Source of the DNA: JAAURB01 sp049649525
Lineage (GTDB): Bacteria; Cyanobacteriota; Cyanobacteriia; Cyanobacteriales; Microcoleaceae
Reading direction: 5' to 3'
Assembly (NCBI GenBank): GCA_049649525.1
Contig: JBARZE010000038.1
Coordinates: 62,001-126,000 of the forward strand
DNA: 64,000 nucleotides
A model generated the notes under the pieces. It was given only the letters and a program-made list of their open reading frames with translations. It was not told the DNA's origin and ran no database searches. A program made the translations under genes and the position numbers. Shown in pieces: positions 26,098-34,175 of this stretch (the stretch's first letter is position 1; every line of letters begins with the position of its first letter).

Positions 26098-26643
26098 TTA
26101 GGCGGGATGGTCTGGACTGAGAACAACACTCTCGGCAGCGGCTAGAGACGTTCCACACCATTGACAGCTTAACTCTAACTGAGTCCATGTACAAATATGA
26201 TGACAATGAGAACACTGTAACCCATATTGGGTGGTTGAATCGGGTTGAATTTTTACAGGTGGAGGAGTTGGAGAGGGTGATATCAGTAAGGTCTGTGGCA
26301 CAGTCAAGGAAGAGTTTATAATGGAGTGCACTTGTAGGGATTGTTGTCCTAAAATCAGTTGAGTACCGGGTTGCAGTGTCATTTCCCCAGAAGTTAGGGG
26401 TTGTCCATCGATTTGAGGTGGGTTAGTTGTCCTTAAATTTCGGACGTGAAATTGATCGCAGAATTGATCGAAGTAAATCTCAATATGCAGTCCTGAAACT
26501 GTCGGGTGAGATAACACTAAATTACAGCGATTAGGATCGCGTCCAATATAGATTTTTCCCGCATCTTGACGGGATGAATATTGATAAACTTTATAACAAT
26601 GGAATTGATCCGATTCTGTCCAAACTAATGTCAGTTCTTTCAT
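26098..26643 (-). CDS. FHA domain protein with a C-terminal zinc ribbon
   Basis: This 181-residue protein has an N-terminal FHA domain: YIGRDPNRCNLVLSHPTVSGLHIEI, then NLRTTNPPQIDGQPLTSGE. The core NG turn is replaced by IDGQPL, and the conserved Ser-x-x-His is present as SGLH. After a Pro-rich linker (SPSPTPPPV) comes a ribbon with CSHC and CQWC. FHA domains read phosphothreonine on partner proteins. It is the first gene of a minus-strand series with the FHA-flavoprotein (13-base gap) and probably the ABC exporter. A Ser/Thr kinase able to act on it lies about 30 kb away, but no link is shown. Confidence 0.87.
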   Translation of the reverse strand: MKELTLVWTESDQFHCYKVYQYSSRQDAGKIYIGRDPNRCNLVLSHPTVSGLHIEIYFDQFCDQFHVRNLRTTNPPQIDGQPLTSGEMTLQPGTQLILGQQSLQVHSIINSSLTVPQTLLISPSPTPPPVKIQPDSTTQYGLQCSHCHHICTWTQLELSCQWCGTSLAAAESVVLSPDHPA

Positions 26644-27117
26644 GGGAAAATATTGAAGTCAAGCAGGGATTCATCTGTACCGTCAGAAGTAAATGAACAC
26701 TCCGTGACATGAACATTGTTTTTTAATTCCTATTTTATGAAACGGATTCAGGAAATGGCAATAGATAGTCTGTTTTAATTATGATTAAAAATTTATCATC
26801 GATATTCTATTAATGACTGTCTCGAAAAAGTATTATTATTTTAATTTTGAATAATATTTTTTAAGTTATAGAATATTTTTTGTATTAGCTCAATATTGCA
26901 GTTTGTTTTCCGAGTCATGAATTGGCTTTTTAATGATTCAATTGATTAACGAGTTAAATCACTAAGTTATTTAGCTTGAAATCCGGGTTATACTCTGGAC
27001 TTTATCTCAATTTAAAATATAAAAAATATGGGTGTAAAAAATAGTAGATTGAAATCCATACTTGGTTTTATGTTAATCTGTAGAATAAAATAATAGAGAT
27101 CAATCAATTTAATACAG
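26644..27117. other. Intergenic region, 474 bp
   Basis: This very AT-rich spacer lies between the divergent FHA and sugar-nucleotide reductase genes. I see no open frame, repeat or hairpin of note; it should contain both promoters. Confidence 0.5.
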
Positions 27118-27993
27118 ATGAAAAAATTATTAGTAACAGGTGCAAGTGGTTTTCTCGGTTGGAATATCTGTCAGGTTGCCAAGCCTCAATGGCAAGTTTA
27201 TGGCATTTATTGTTCCAATTCCATTAAGTCTGATGATATCACTTTTATAAAAATAGATTTAACGGATTATACTGCTCTAAAATCCTTATTTAAAACCATT
27301 CAACCTACGGCTGTCATTCATGCGGCTGCACAATCTAAACCTAACTTTTGTCAACAATATCCAGAGCAAGCTTATCCCATTAATGTAACCGCATCGATTA
27401 ATATTTCTGGACTTTGTTCAGATTTGTCAATTCCTTGTGTATTTACCTCAACAGATTTAGTCTTTGATGGACGGAATCCATTTTATCAAGAAACAGATCC
27501 GGTTTCACCGATTAATATTTACGGTGAACAAAAAGTCAAAGCAGAACAAGAAATGCAACAACGTTATCCTCATACTATAATTTGTCGGATGCCTTTAATG
27601 TTCGGTAAAGCATCACCTCATAATAGTAGTTTTATTCAAGGTTTTATTCAGAATTTAAAAGCGGGAAAGCCACTCAATTTATTTATGGATGAATACCGAA
27701 CACCCGCTAGTGCAATAACAGCCGCTAAAGGATTATTGATGGCTTTAGAAACACAAGAAAATATTATTCATTTAGGTGGGAAAGAAAGAATTTCTCGTTA
27801 TGATTTTGGTCGATTAATGGCGGAAATATTGGAGTTGCCTATTACGAGAATTAACGCCTGTCGTCAACAGGATGTGAGCATGACAGCACCTCGTCCGGCT
27901 GATGTCTCACTAGATAGTTCAAAAGCAAAACATCTCGGGTATAATCCTTTATCAATTCGAGAAGAGCTAGAACAACTAAAAGGCAAAATTTAA
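27118..27993 (+). CDS. Extended SDR, dTDP-4-dehydrorhamnose reductase (RmlD)-like
   Basis: This 291-residue short-chain dehydrogenase has the nucleotide loop GASGFLGW (8-15). The catalytic Ser/Thr lies in FTSTDLVFDG, and the Tyr135-x3-Lys139 pair in IYGEQKVKAE. The VFDG and YGEQKVKAEQ features are those of RmlD-like enzymes that reduce 4-keto sugars in dTDP-rhamnose synthesis. Other rml genes are absent nearby, so it could act on a different NDP-sugar or in a non-rhamnose pathway. The methionine-adenosyltransferase regulatory beta-subunit shares this fold. The ATG start gives MKKLLVTGASG. The gene is alone, with about 475 bases of non-coding DNA on either side. Confidence 0.82.
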   Translation: MKKLLVTGASGFLGWNICQVAKPQWQVYGIYCSNSIKSDDITFIKIDLTDYTALKSLFKTIQPTAVIHAAAQSKPNFCQQYPEQAYPINVTASINISGLCSDLSIPCVFTSTDLVFDGRNPFYQETDPVSPINIYGEQKVKAEQEMQQRYPHTIICRMPLMFGKASPHNSSFIQGFIQNLKAGKPLNLFMDEYRTPASAITAAKGLLMALETQENIIHLGGKERISRYDFGRLMAEILELPITRINACRQQDVSMTAPRPADVSLDSSKAKHLGYNPLSIREELEQLKGKI

Positions 27994-28468
27994 TTTATTA
28001 AATAATGATTGATTTATCCATAGCATTTACTTCCTCGTGAATCTAATTTTTGCTACTGATAATTATTGATTAAAATGCATTCAATAAAACCTAATTCTGA
28101 CTGATATATAGCAATCCGGCCAGGATTTATAAAAAACTATCTATCGTCTTCCCTTTGTGAAATGAGTGCCTTTGTGGTTCATTAAAGAAAAGTTTTTATC
28201 TGAGATTTAAGTATTTCATATAACACTAAAATTATTAACCCGTTTATTTTATTAATCATCCCATTGTTTAAAATAGATGAAAATGATTGACAGGGTAATA
28301 TTTGTAATACTGTTTCTTACTCCTCAATACAACCATAGTCTTATCCACATTCCGATTAAACATCAACAATGTAAAAAACCTGTGACAGTAGGATTATATT
28401 CGGATTTGTGAGATTTTTTAACTTAAACTTTTGTTCTCAGTCAGCCCAATAAATTATAAATTGCCTTC
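27994..28468. other. Intergenic region, 475 bp
   Basis: This AT-rich spacer lies between two convergent genes and contains no convincing open frame. A few short palindromic stretches exist but none looks like a clear terminator. Confidence 0.45.
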
Positions 28469-29161
28469 CTATTTTAATTGTTGATTACGATAATATTGAG
28501 CCAGACGATCGGGTGAAATCTTACAGAAATAGCCAATAATAATCAGTTGATTTAATAGAGTAGTTTTCAATATTCCGAGACGTTGCCATCGTCGCCCAGA
28601 GGTAACTACAGCCACTGAGGCGATCGCAATTTTGCCTTTCTTTCGTAATTTTTGCATTAGTTCAAAATCTTCCATAATTGGTAAATCAGGAAATCCGCCA
28701 ATCTGCCAAAATGTAGAGGTTTTGAGGAAAATCGCTTGATCGCCGTAAGGCAATTGGAAAAAACGCGATCGCCAATTTACCATCTTTTCTACCCAATGAA
28801 TGCCAGGTAAATGAGCCGCAATTTTTAAATTAAATGCACCCGCAATTACTTGAGGTTGAGTTAAACTTTGACGAATAATCCGATCAAATTGATCGGGAAG
28901 ATAAGTATCTGCGTGCAAAAATAACAGTATTTCTCCCGTTGCTTGTTTTGCCCCTAAATTCATTTGTTGCGATCGCCCTGGGGAACTGTGAACGACAGCA
29001 ATACCGAGAGATTGAACCACTTCAACTGTTTGATCTAAGCTACCACCATCACTAACAATAATTTCAACATTCTCACCTGTTAAGGCTTGTTTAACCACAT
29101 CACCAATAGATGCCGCTTCATTGAGTACCGGAATAATAATTGAAATCTTTGCCGTTGCCAA
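28469..29161 (-). CDS. GT2 glycosyltransferase, TIGR04283 type
   Basis: This GT-A fold glycosyltransferase of 230 residues opens with ISIIIPVLNEAASIGDVV and has VEIIVSDGGSLDQT as the nucleotide-binding region. GRSQQMNLGAKQATGEILLFLHADTYLP contains the metal-binding HAD-type motif. The QMNLGA and FLHADT combination is typical of the TIGR04283 group, which is named after proposed roles in arsenosugar biosynthesis. The usual partner genes (TIGR04282 protein, arsS-type radical SAM) are not in the window, so the role is open. Bulky hydrophobics near the C-terminus (LLNQLIIIGYF) may be membrane-associated. Confidence 0.87.
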   Translation of the reverse strand: MATAKISIIIPVLNEAASIGDVVKQALTGENVEIIVSDGGSLDQTVEVVQSLGIAVVHSSPGRSQQMNLGAKQATGEILLFLHADTYLPDQFDRIIRQSLTQPQVIAGAFNLKIAAHLPGIHWVEKMVNWRSRFFQLPYGDQAIFLKTSTFWQIGGFPDLPIMEDFELMQKLRKKGKIAIASVAVVTSGRRWQRLGILKTTLLNQLIIIGYFCKISPDRLAQYYRNQQLK

Positions 29162-29228
29162 TGTTCCTAAATTAGATGCTGTTGGCTAATTTACCATGAT
29201 TGAGCGCGATCGCAGTGGTGAAACGAAA

Positions 29229-29242
29229 CCGACTGAAGTACT
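29229..29242 (+). repeat. Imperfect direct repeat, left copy, flanking a broken toxin-antitoxin module
   Basis: CCGACTGAAGTACT matches the right copy CCGACTAAAGTACT (29847-29860) in 13 of 14 positions. The pair brackets about 600 bases that contain the antitoxin and toxin remnants. Confidence 0.55.
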
Positions 29243-29378
29243 TTATCATTTCGGATCAAATGTTCAACACACTCAATAGAATAAGCCAAGGCCTGTTTGG
29301 ATTATTACAGCCACTATCTTCTACAATAATACTCACGATGCCTTGCTGATGTGCGATCAAGCGACAAAGGATAAACCC

Positions 29379-29599
29379 ATGCCCGAGGAGTTGATTTATG
29401 CTCCCGTCAAAAAATTATTCAAGAGCTACAAGATATTCCCGAAGAAAAACTAGCACAACTTTATGATGTGATTCATTACTTTCGCCTCGGTTTAAACAAA
29501 GACACTCCAAAGCCTCGCACTCCTGGACTATTAAACGGACAACTGGGTGATGCTTTCTTTGAGCCACTTCCTGAGGAGGAACTCCAGCGATGGGAATGA
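29379..29599 (+). pseudogene. Antitoxin-like gene (DUF2281/VapB-type) broken by a one-base deletion
   Basis: From the ATG at 29379 the frame reads MPEELIYAPVKKL and then meets a stop. One base shift at the A6 run (29409-29414) restores a long coherent peptide, IQELQDIPEEKLAQLYDVIHYFRLGL. It continues to LNGQLGDAFFEPLPEEELQRWE and ends at the TGA at 29597-29599. That C-terminal half is typical of the small cyanobacterial antitoxins paired with PIN-domain toxins. Its stop overlaps the ATG of the toxin by four bases (ATGA). With seven adenines the gene would be intact, so a sequencing error, a real mutation or slippage is possible. Confidence 0.75.
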
Positions 29600-29844
29600 G
29601 CTATCTACTCGATACTCATATTCTATTATGGTGGCTGTTTGATGACCCCAAACTAGATACCAACTGCCGAAACATTATCCGTAACTCTGAGAATTGTATT
29701 CTGGTTAGTAGCGCTTCTGCGTGGGAAATTGCCACTAAATACCGCATCGGCAAACTCCCTGAAGCCTTTCAGCTTGTTGAAGAATATTCACAGATATTAC
29801 AGGATATGCTTAGTAGATATTTTGTATTGCAGCAGCAACAATAA
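29596..29844 (+). pseudogene. PIN-domain toxin (VapC-like), truncated
   Basis: The frame MSYLLDTHILLWWLFDDPKL is the classic N-terminus of VapC-type PIN ribonucleases, with the first acidic residue in LLDTH and the second in ASAWEIATKYRIGKLPEA. Intact members run to about 125-130 residues. This one loses homology after EYSQILQ and stops at about 82 residues, so the C-terminal acidic residues that complete the Mg2+ site (usually in an HRDPFDR segment) are missing. I chose the ATG at 29596, which overlaps the antitoxin stop; an ATG at 29590 is also in frame. The product should be inactive. Confidence 0.8.
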
Positions 29845-29846
29845 AG

Positions 29847-29860
29847 CCGACTAAAGTACT
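29847..29860 (+). repeat. Imperfect direct repeat, right copy
   Basis: CCGACTAAAGTACT is the partner of 29229-29242 (13 of 14 identical). It begins three bases after the truncated toxin's stop codon. Confidence 0.55.
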
Positions 29861-29879
29861 CTAATTAATCTAATTCAGT

Positions 29880-30971
29880 TTACTGATTCTCAGGCAGAGA
29901 CATCAACCGCTCTACTTCTCGTTTATTATTGCGTGGGGGTTGCCAATATGGATCAAGCTCAATCGCTTTTTGATAAGCAGCAATGGCATCATCAAGTTTT
30001 CCTTGCAATTTTAGAGCATTGCCGAGGTTGTTATAAGCAATTGCATTTTCAGGATTAAGCTCAATCGCTTTCTCAGAAGCAGTAATGGCCTGATCGAGTT
30101 TTCCTTGCTGTATCAAAGCAGCGCTGAGGTTATTATAAGCAATTGCATTTTCAGGATTAAGCTCAATCGCTTTTTGATAAGCAGTAATGGCCTGATCGAG
30201 TTTTCCCTGCTGTATCAGAGCAGCGCTGAGGTTGCTGTAAGCCTCTGCATATTCAGGATTCAGCTCAATTGCTTTCTCAAAGGCCGTAATGGCATCATCA
30301 AGTTTTCCTTGTCGTCCTACAGCAGCACCCAGTTTATTGTAAGCCTCTGCATATTCAGAATTCAGCTCAATCGCTTTGTTAAAGGCAGTAATGGCCTGAT
30401 CGAGTTTGTCTTGCTGTCCTAGAGCCAGACCAAGATTGTAGTGAGCCTCTGCATATTCAGAATTTATCTCAATCGCTTTGTTAAAGGCAGTAATGGCCTG
30501 ATCGAGTTTGCCTTGATAATATAGAGTAGCGCCAAGGTTACTGTAAGCCTCTGCATATTCAGGATTCAGCTCAATCGCTTTTTCAACAGCAGTAATGGCC
30601 TGATCGAGTTTTCTTTGCTGTCCCAGAGCAGCACCCAGTTTGTTGTAAGCCTCTGCATATTCAGAATTTAGCTCAATCGCTTTCTCGAGAGCAGCAATGG
30701 CTTTGTCGAGTTTTCCTTGCCGTCCCACAGCAATACCGAGGTTGTAGTGAGCAATTGCGTTATTCGGATCGCGCTGTATGAGCTGATTCCAGATGCGTTC
30801 TGCTTCGCTATAGTTTTCCGCCTCAGTCGCTGTGTTGCCTTGCTGGAAGAGTTGCTCAACCGTTTGTGAGCGACTGGGTTGAGCCGTTAGTAAGATACCC
30901 CCACTCAGAATAATAACAACTGTAATCCGTTGAATTAACTGTGAAAATTTTCTTACCTTTTTGCTGATCAT
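29880..30971 (-). CDS. Exported tetratricopeptide-repeat protein with near-identical repeats
   Basis: After a basic start (MISKKVRKFSQLIQR) and a hydrophobic signal segment (VVIILSGGILLTAQPSRSQ), the protein consists of one degenerate and eight regular 34-residue TPR units of the type AEAYNKLGAALGQQGKLDQAITA. Neighbouring units differ in only a few residues, so the DNA is an array of 102-base repeats. TPR solenoids bind proteins; no catalytic domain is present. I start it at the ATG at 30971 rather than 31031, because the shorter form gives a normal signal peptide. The repeats make recombination-driven length change likely. The DUF4912 gene lies 80 bases upstream on the same strand. Confidence 0.87.
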   Translation of the reverse strand: MISKKVRKFSQLIQRITVVIILSGGILLTAQPSRSQTVEQLFQQGNTATEAENYSEAERIWNQLIQRDPNNAIAHYNLGIAVGRQGKLDKAIAALEKAIELNSEYAEAYNKLGAALGQQRKLDQAITAVEKAIELNPEYAEAYSNLGATLYYQGKLDQAITAFNKAIEINSEYAEAHYNLGLALGQQDKLDQAITAFNKAIELNSEYAEAYNKLGAAVGRQGKLDDAITAFEKAIELNPEYAEAYSNLSAALIQQGKLDQAITAYQKAIELNPENAIAYNNLSAALIQQGKLDQAITASEKAIELNPENAIAYNNLGNALKLQGKLDDAIAAYQKAIELDPYWQPPRNNKREVERLMSLPENQ

Positions 30972-31051
30972 TTTAGGGTGGTTATCTAAAATTGCTATTT
31001 CAAATAGAATATAGTTCAGGATCAGGCACACATATGTAATTTATCTAAAAG

Positions 31052-32410
31052 TTATGATTTGTGATGCAGATGATCTTCCCAATTAACTCTACGAAAATCA
31101 TCCCCATACCAATCACAGGGATAAACTGGGGGAATGCGGACATGAAGCGATCGCGCTAATCTTAACCAATGTCCATCCTCAGTTACATAGCCAATTTCCA
31201 CAATATAATCACGATCACTCGTTGGCACATCGATATACCATTCTCGCATCATCTCTTCACAATCATATTGCCGCACGCTGTGAGGTTTTTGCACATCCAT
31301 ATCAATCCCAGTAACATCATAAAACCGTAGCGCTAATTGTTCGCCTCCTTGTTTTCGCAGTTTTTCCTTATCTTCGTTGGGAATATCCCAATAAGCATAA
31401 GCAGAATTGGGTTCACGCGGCATTAGAACTATTTTTGTTTCGCCGTAGCCATCGGGTAATTCTGCCAGTCCTTCATCAACCGATGCCAGTTGAGGTTCTA
31501 CAGGTTTAGTTTGTCCTAAGTTAAATTTAGCCGCCTCAATATCTGATGGGGTACGTTCGCTGAGTTGGGTTTCGTTAAAAGAGGGATTAAGATCAGATGG
31601 AGTTGCAGCAGGATCGTTGTGATGTTGGTTTTGATTAGTTGCATCTTCTTCTTCCTCTTCTGAGTTTTCCAAATTTGTAGTCTCAGATGAAGATTGAGCA
31701 GGATCAGTTTCAGCAAGTTCAGATGTGGTTATGTCGGCTGAGTCATCCTCTGCAGCGGGAGTGGTTGCGCTGATGTCCTGTATCATTTCTTCAGCAGGAT
31801 CGTCGGATAATTCTGTTGAAGTGAGGGACATTTTACCTGTTTCTGTGCCGGAGAATACTTCTGCTGTTACGTCTGTTGTTACGGCTGTTTCTGTTGCGTT
31901 TTCAGTTAAAGACTCTGACAGTTTGACATTTTTCTCTGAAATCACCGTTTGAGGCGGAGTCATTTCAGTTGACAAGTCATTCTTGGCTTGAGAATTAGAC
32001 AAATCCTGTTTTTCTGCCGTTTTTCTCGCATGAGAAGGACTAGATCGAGACCATCTCCACACTAACCCTACAATTGCTAAAATCAGTAACCATCCCCATT
32101 GCTGACTCTGAAGCTGACTTTGAGTACTTCTCGGTAGATTGGGAGTAGTTTGAGCGAAGGTAATATTTTCTAGTTCAACCCCATGTGAATTAGGGAGAAT
32201 GTTTGCAGACAGATACTTGAATGGCTGTCTAAGCGTCCGATTCTCTGCTTTTGGCAAATCGCAAAGATCCAGCAAAAGAGCTGATGAAACGGAAGGTTGA
32301 GTTGGGGTTGATCCCGCAGACAGGGGAGAACCTGCGATCGCATGAGGAACCGCAACAAGAGAAAAAACAAGTACCAGAATAGCAACTAAAGTATTTTTTT
32401 TTGGCAACAT
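31052..32410 (-). CDS. DUF4912 domain protein with acidic linker
   Basis: The 452-residue protein has a signal-like N-terminus (VAILVLVFSLVAVPHAIA). A second hydrophobic helix (WGWLLILAIVGLVWRW) lies at about 105-120. A long acidic, Ser/Thr-rich low-complexity region at about 125-300 includes NSEEEEEDATN. The C-terminal DUF4912 domain contains KIVLMPREPNSAYAYWDIP, ALRFYDVTGID and REWYIDVP. DUF4912 proteins in cyanobacteria resemble carbohydrate-binding or cell-surface modules, but no function is proven. The TPR gene follows closely. The acidic linker is probably disordered and the domain membrane-tethered. Confidence 0.85.
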   Translation of the reverse strand: MLPKKNTLVAILVLVFSLVAVPHAIAGSPLSAGSTPTQPSVSSALLLDLCDLPKAENRTLRQPFKYLSANILPNSHGVELENITFAQTTPNLPRSTQSQLQSQQWGWLLILAIVGLVWRWSRSSPSHARKTAEKQDLSNSQAKNDLSTEMTPPQTVISEKNVKLSESLTENATETAVTTDVTAEVFSGTETGKMSLTSTELSDDPAEEMIQDISATTPAAEDDSADITTSELAETDPAQSSSETTNLENSEEEEEDATNQNQHHNDPAATPSDLNPSFNETQLSERTPSDIEAAKFNLGQTKPVEPQLASVDEGLAELPDGYGETKIVLMPREPNSAYAYWDIPNEDKEKLRKQGGEQLALRFYDVTGIDMDVQKPHSVRQYDCEEMMREWYIDVPTSDRDYIVEIGYVTEDGHWLRLARSLHVRIPPVYPCDWYGDDFRRVNWEDHLHHKS

Positions 32411-33000
32411 AGACCAAAACGATGAGCGGGGAATTTGGGGTTAAGGGAAAGTGTGTTTGGATGCGGCATCATTATACACTGCTCCACGTCATCAAGCGAC
32501 TATTGCACTTCGGCGGGTTATGATAGTACCCAGCTCAGTTGTCTGCTCAAATAGTTAAGATTTCAAGCGGGTGAGATTTATATTTTCTTAATTTTCTCAG
32601 AGAAATTGATGTAATATTCACAGACTTCAAGGGCAGAGAATGAAGCCTTTGTAAAAAAAAGCTAAGATAAAAGAAGTTAACAATTAACTGAACGTTGCGG
32701 TTCCGGATTGATGGCATTGCGTTTAGAAGAGTTGAGTTGGGGGTAATTGTACCCGTTGGGTGTAATCATTCATAGCTTGTCTAATTCCTTCGCAATGAGT
32801 GTTTATTAGAATAACGACATTGAACCGATGGGTATCGTACACGGTCTCTATTTAAGGTTGCATCCAATTCACGAGCTGAACTTTCTTGTCGTTTGTCTGT
32901 TGAATTAGGAAAACAGCTTTTCGCGATCTGGCGTGATTCAGCTTATTGTTTAGCGACACACTCCGTCTAGACTCAAATATATTGGGGGACTCACACACCA
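32411..33000. other. Intergenic region, 590 bp
   Basis: The region is AT-rich between the divergent DUF4912 and DUF6761 genes. I see no supported open frame. The length leaves room for a small RNA or long leader for the downstream gene, but nothing specific is recognisable. Confidence 0.45.
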
Positions 33001-33248
33001 TGCTTCAGGACGCTCAAACCATTCGTCATTATCAAACATTAACTGATGCTTTAGTTACCCTGTGGAACCGAGGCTATCGCTATGATGATCTCAGATTATA
33101 TATTGATGGTTACTTAGCAGCCCTCAGGCATTCAAAGGTGATTGAACCATTCTTGATTCATCGCTTAGAGGAAGAAACATTGCGTTATTTGTATGATGCC
33201 TCTAACTTTGAAATGCCATTACCGCAAGCGGAAGTAGACTACTACTAA
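33001..33248 (+). CDS. DUF6761 family small protein
   Basis: The ATG at 33001 gives an 82-residue acidic protein beginning MLQDAQTIRHYQTLTDALV, with WNRGYRYDDLRLYIDGYLAALRHS in the middle and RLEEETLRYLYDASNFE near the end. I recognise this as a small cyanobacterial family labelled DUF6761. No function is known and no metal or catalytic motif is visible. A frame extending upstream to 32946 exists but lacks the family start. The sequence GGGGGAC a few bases upstream may act as the ribosome-binding site. It is monocistronic, ending at a very strong terminator. Confidence 0.85.
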
Positions 33249-33299
33249 ACCTTAACAATACAATTTTTTAAACGCTTATAATACTTTATTCTGCAGTTA

Positions 33300-33338
33300 A
33301 GAGACGTTGGCTTGTTTGCTTGAACGTCTCTTTTTTTT
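33300..33338 (+). terminator. Strong rho-independent terminator after the DUF6761 gene
   Basis: AGAGACGTT and AACGTCTCT form a perfect nine-base stem around a 14-base loop, followed directly by eight thymines, 52 bases after the stop codon. It lies between convergent genes but is oriented for the plus strand only. Confidence 0.92.
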
Positions 33339-33368
33339 ATCCTATTGTTGGTTCAATTCAGCGGCTCG

Positions 33369-33698
33369 TTAGGACGCTAAAGCCACTTCGAGTATCTGTT
33401 TCAGTTCACCATTTTGATAGAGTTCGATCATCACATCCGATCCCCCAACAAATTCACCATCAATATAAACTTGGGGAATAGTAGGCCAATTAGAATACTC
33501 TTTGATGCCATGACGAATGTCAGGATCTTCAAGCACATCAAAGGTTTCAAAAGGAATACCATAAGTATTTAAAATCTGTACCACATTATTGGAAAAACCA
33601 CACTGTGGCATCAATTTATTACCCTTCATAAATACAAAAACTTTATTTTGATTGACTAAGTTATCAATTTTGTTTTTAACGTCTGGTGTTATTGCCAT
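33369..33698 (-). CDS. grxD: Monothiol glutaredoxin, Grx4 type
   Basis: This CGFS-type monothiol glutaredoxin of 109 residues has the active site MPQCGFSNN with Cys33. KGNKLMPQ, WPTIPQVYIDGEFVGGSD and the glutathione-binding loop are also conserved. Grx4 proteins bind a bridging [2Fe-2S] cluster with glutathione and act in iron-sulfur delivery and iron sensing, often together with BolA. The bolA gene lies 57 bases upstream on the same strand, which supports that partnership. Length is normal for the class. Confidence 0.96.
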   Translation of the reverse strand: MAITPDVKNKIDNLVNQNKVFVFMKGNKLMPQCGFSNNVVQILNTYGIPFETFDVLEDPDIRHGIKEYSNWPTIPQVYIDGEFVGGSDVMIELYQNGELKQILEVALAS

Positions 33699-33755
33699 GA
33701 TTCAGTTCTCCAATGATTAAAGTTACAATATACAATTAAAGTTGACAGACATTTA

Positions 33756-34013
33756 TTAAGCGGCTTGATTGGCTTTTTCCCAAGCTTGAGGGGTATAAGT
33801 TTTCAGCGCTAAGGCATGAATTGCCTCTGTTGCCATTTCAGTTTGAACAGCTTTATATACCATTTGGTGCTGTTTGACCAAAGTTTTGTTTTCAAACTGA
33901 GATGATACCACAATCGCTTCGAGATGATCGCCACCTCGTAAATCATTCACTTTGACAATTGCATCCGGCAATTCAGCTTTGATCATGGCCTCGACTTGGG
34001 ATAAACTAACCAT
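33756..34013 (-). CDS. BolA family protein
   Basis: This 85-residue BolA fold has the family segment GGDHLEAIVVSSQFENKTLVKQHQMVY and the HALALKTYTP signature, which contains a conserved cluster-ligand histidine. BolA proteins form [2Fe-2S] heterodimers with monothiol glutaredoxins, and here the glutaredoxin gene is directly downstream, probably in one transcript. Whether this is a BolA1- or BolA2-like form is not clear. The tail (WEKANQAA) is slightly longer than the core. The tmRNA gene lies upstream on the same strand and is insulated by a terminator. Confidence 0.93.
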   Translation of the reverse strand: MVSLSQVEAMIKAELPDAIVKVNDLRGGDHLEAIVVSSQFENKTLVKQHQMVYKAVQTEMATEAIHALALKTYTPQAWEKANQAA

Positions 34014-34116
34014 AAAATGTATGTTCTGAGTGACTGCAATCTTTATTCTAGCCTGCTTGGGTAGAATTCTTTATTGGTGAATTGCGGCATGGCAAGATAG
34101 CAGCCAGAGTATCCCT

Positions 34117-34152
34117 AAAAATTAGGGCAGTGAGCTAAAGCGATCACTACCC
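34117..34152 (-). terminator. Terminator of the tmRNA gene
   Basis: On the minus strand GGGTAGTGA pairs with TCACTGCCC (one G-U) around a ten-base loop, followed by TAATTTTT. It lies 24 bases downstream of the tmRNA 3' end. Confidence 0.78.
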
Positions 34153-34175
34153 GAGGTTCTATGAGTATTTATAAG

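Noticed and set aside
29240..29375. Possible minus-strand coding remnant upstream of the antitoxin
   Set aside because: A frame of about 37 codons exists but matches no family I know and has no start signal.
29405..29422. Programmed -1 ribosomal frameshift in the antitoxin
   Set aside because: The zero-frame codons GTC AAA AAA TTA do not make a standard slippery heptamer; a homopolymer length change is simpler.
30105..30422. 105-codon plus-strand frame opposite the TPR gene
   Set aside because: It is an antisense shadow of the 102-base TPR repeats, with no start signal.
32411..33000. Possible Yfr1-type small RNA near GGACTCACACACC before the DUF6761 gene
   Set aside because: The ACTCCTCACAC core of Yfr1 and its terminal hairpin are not present.
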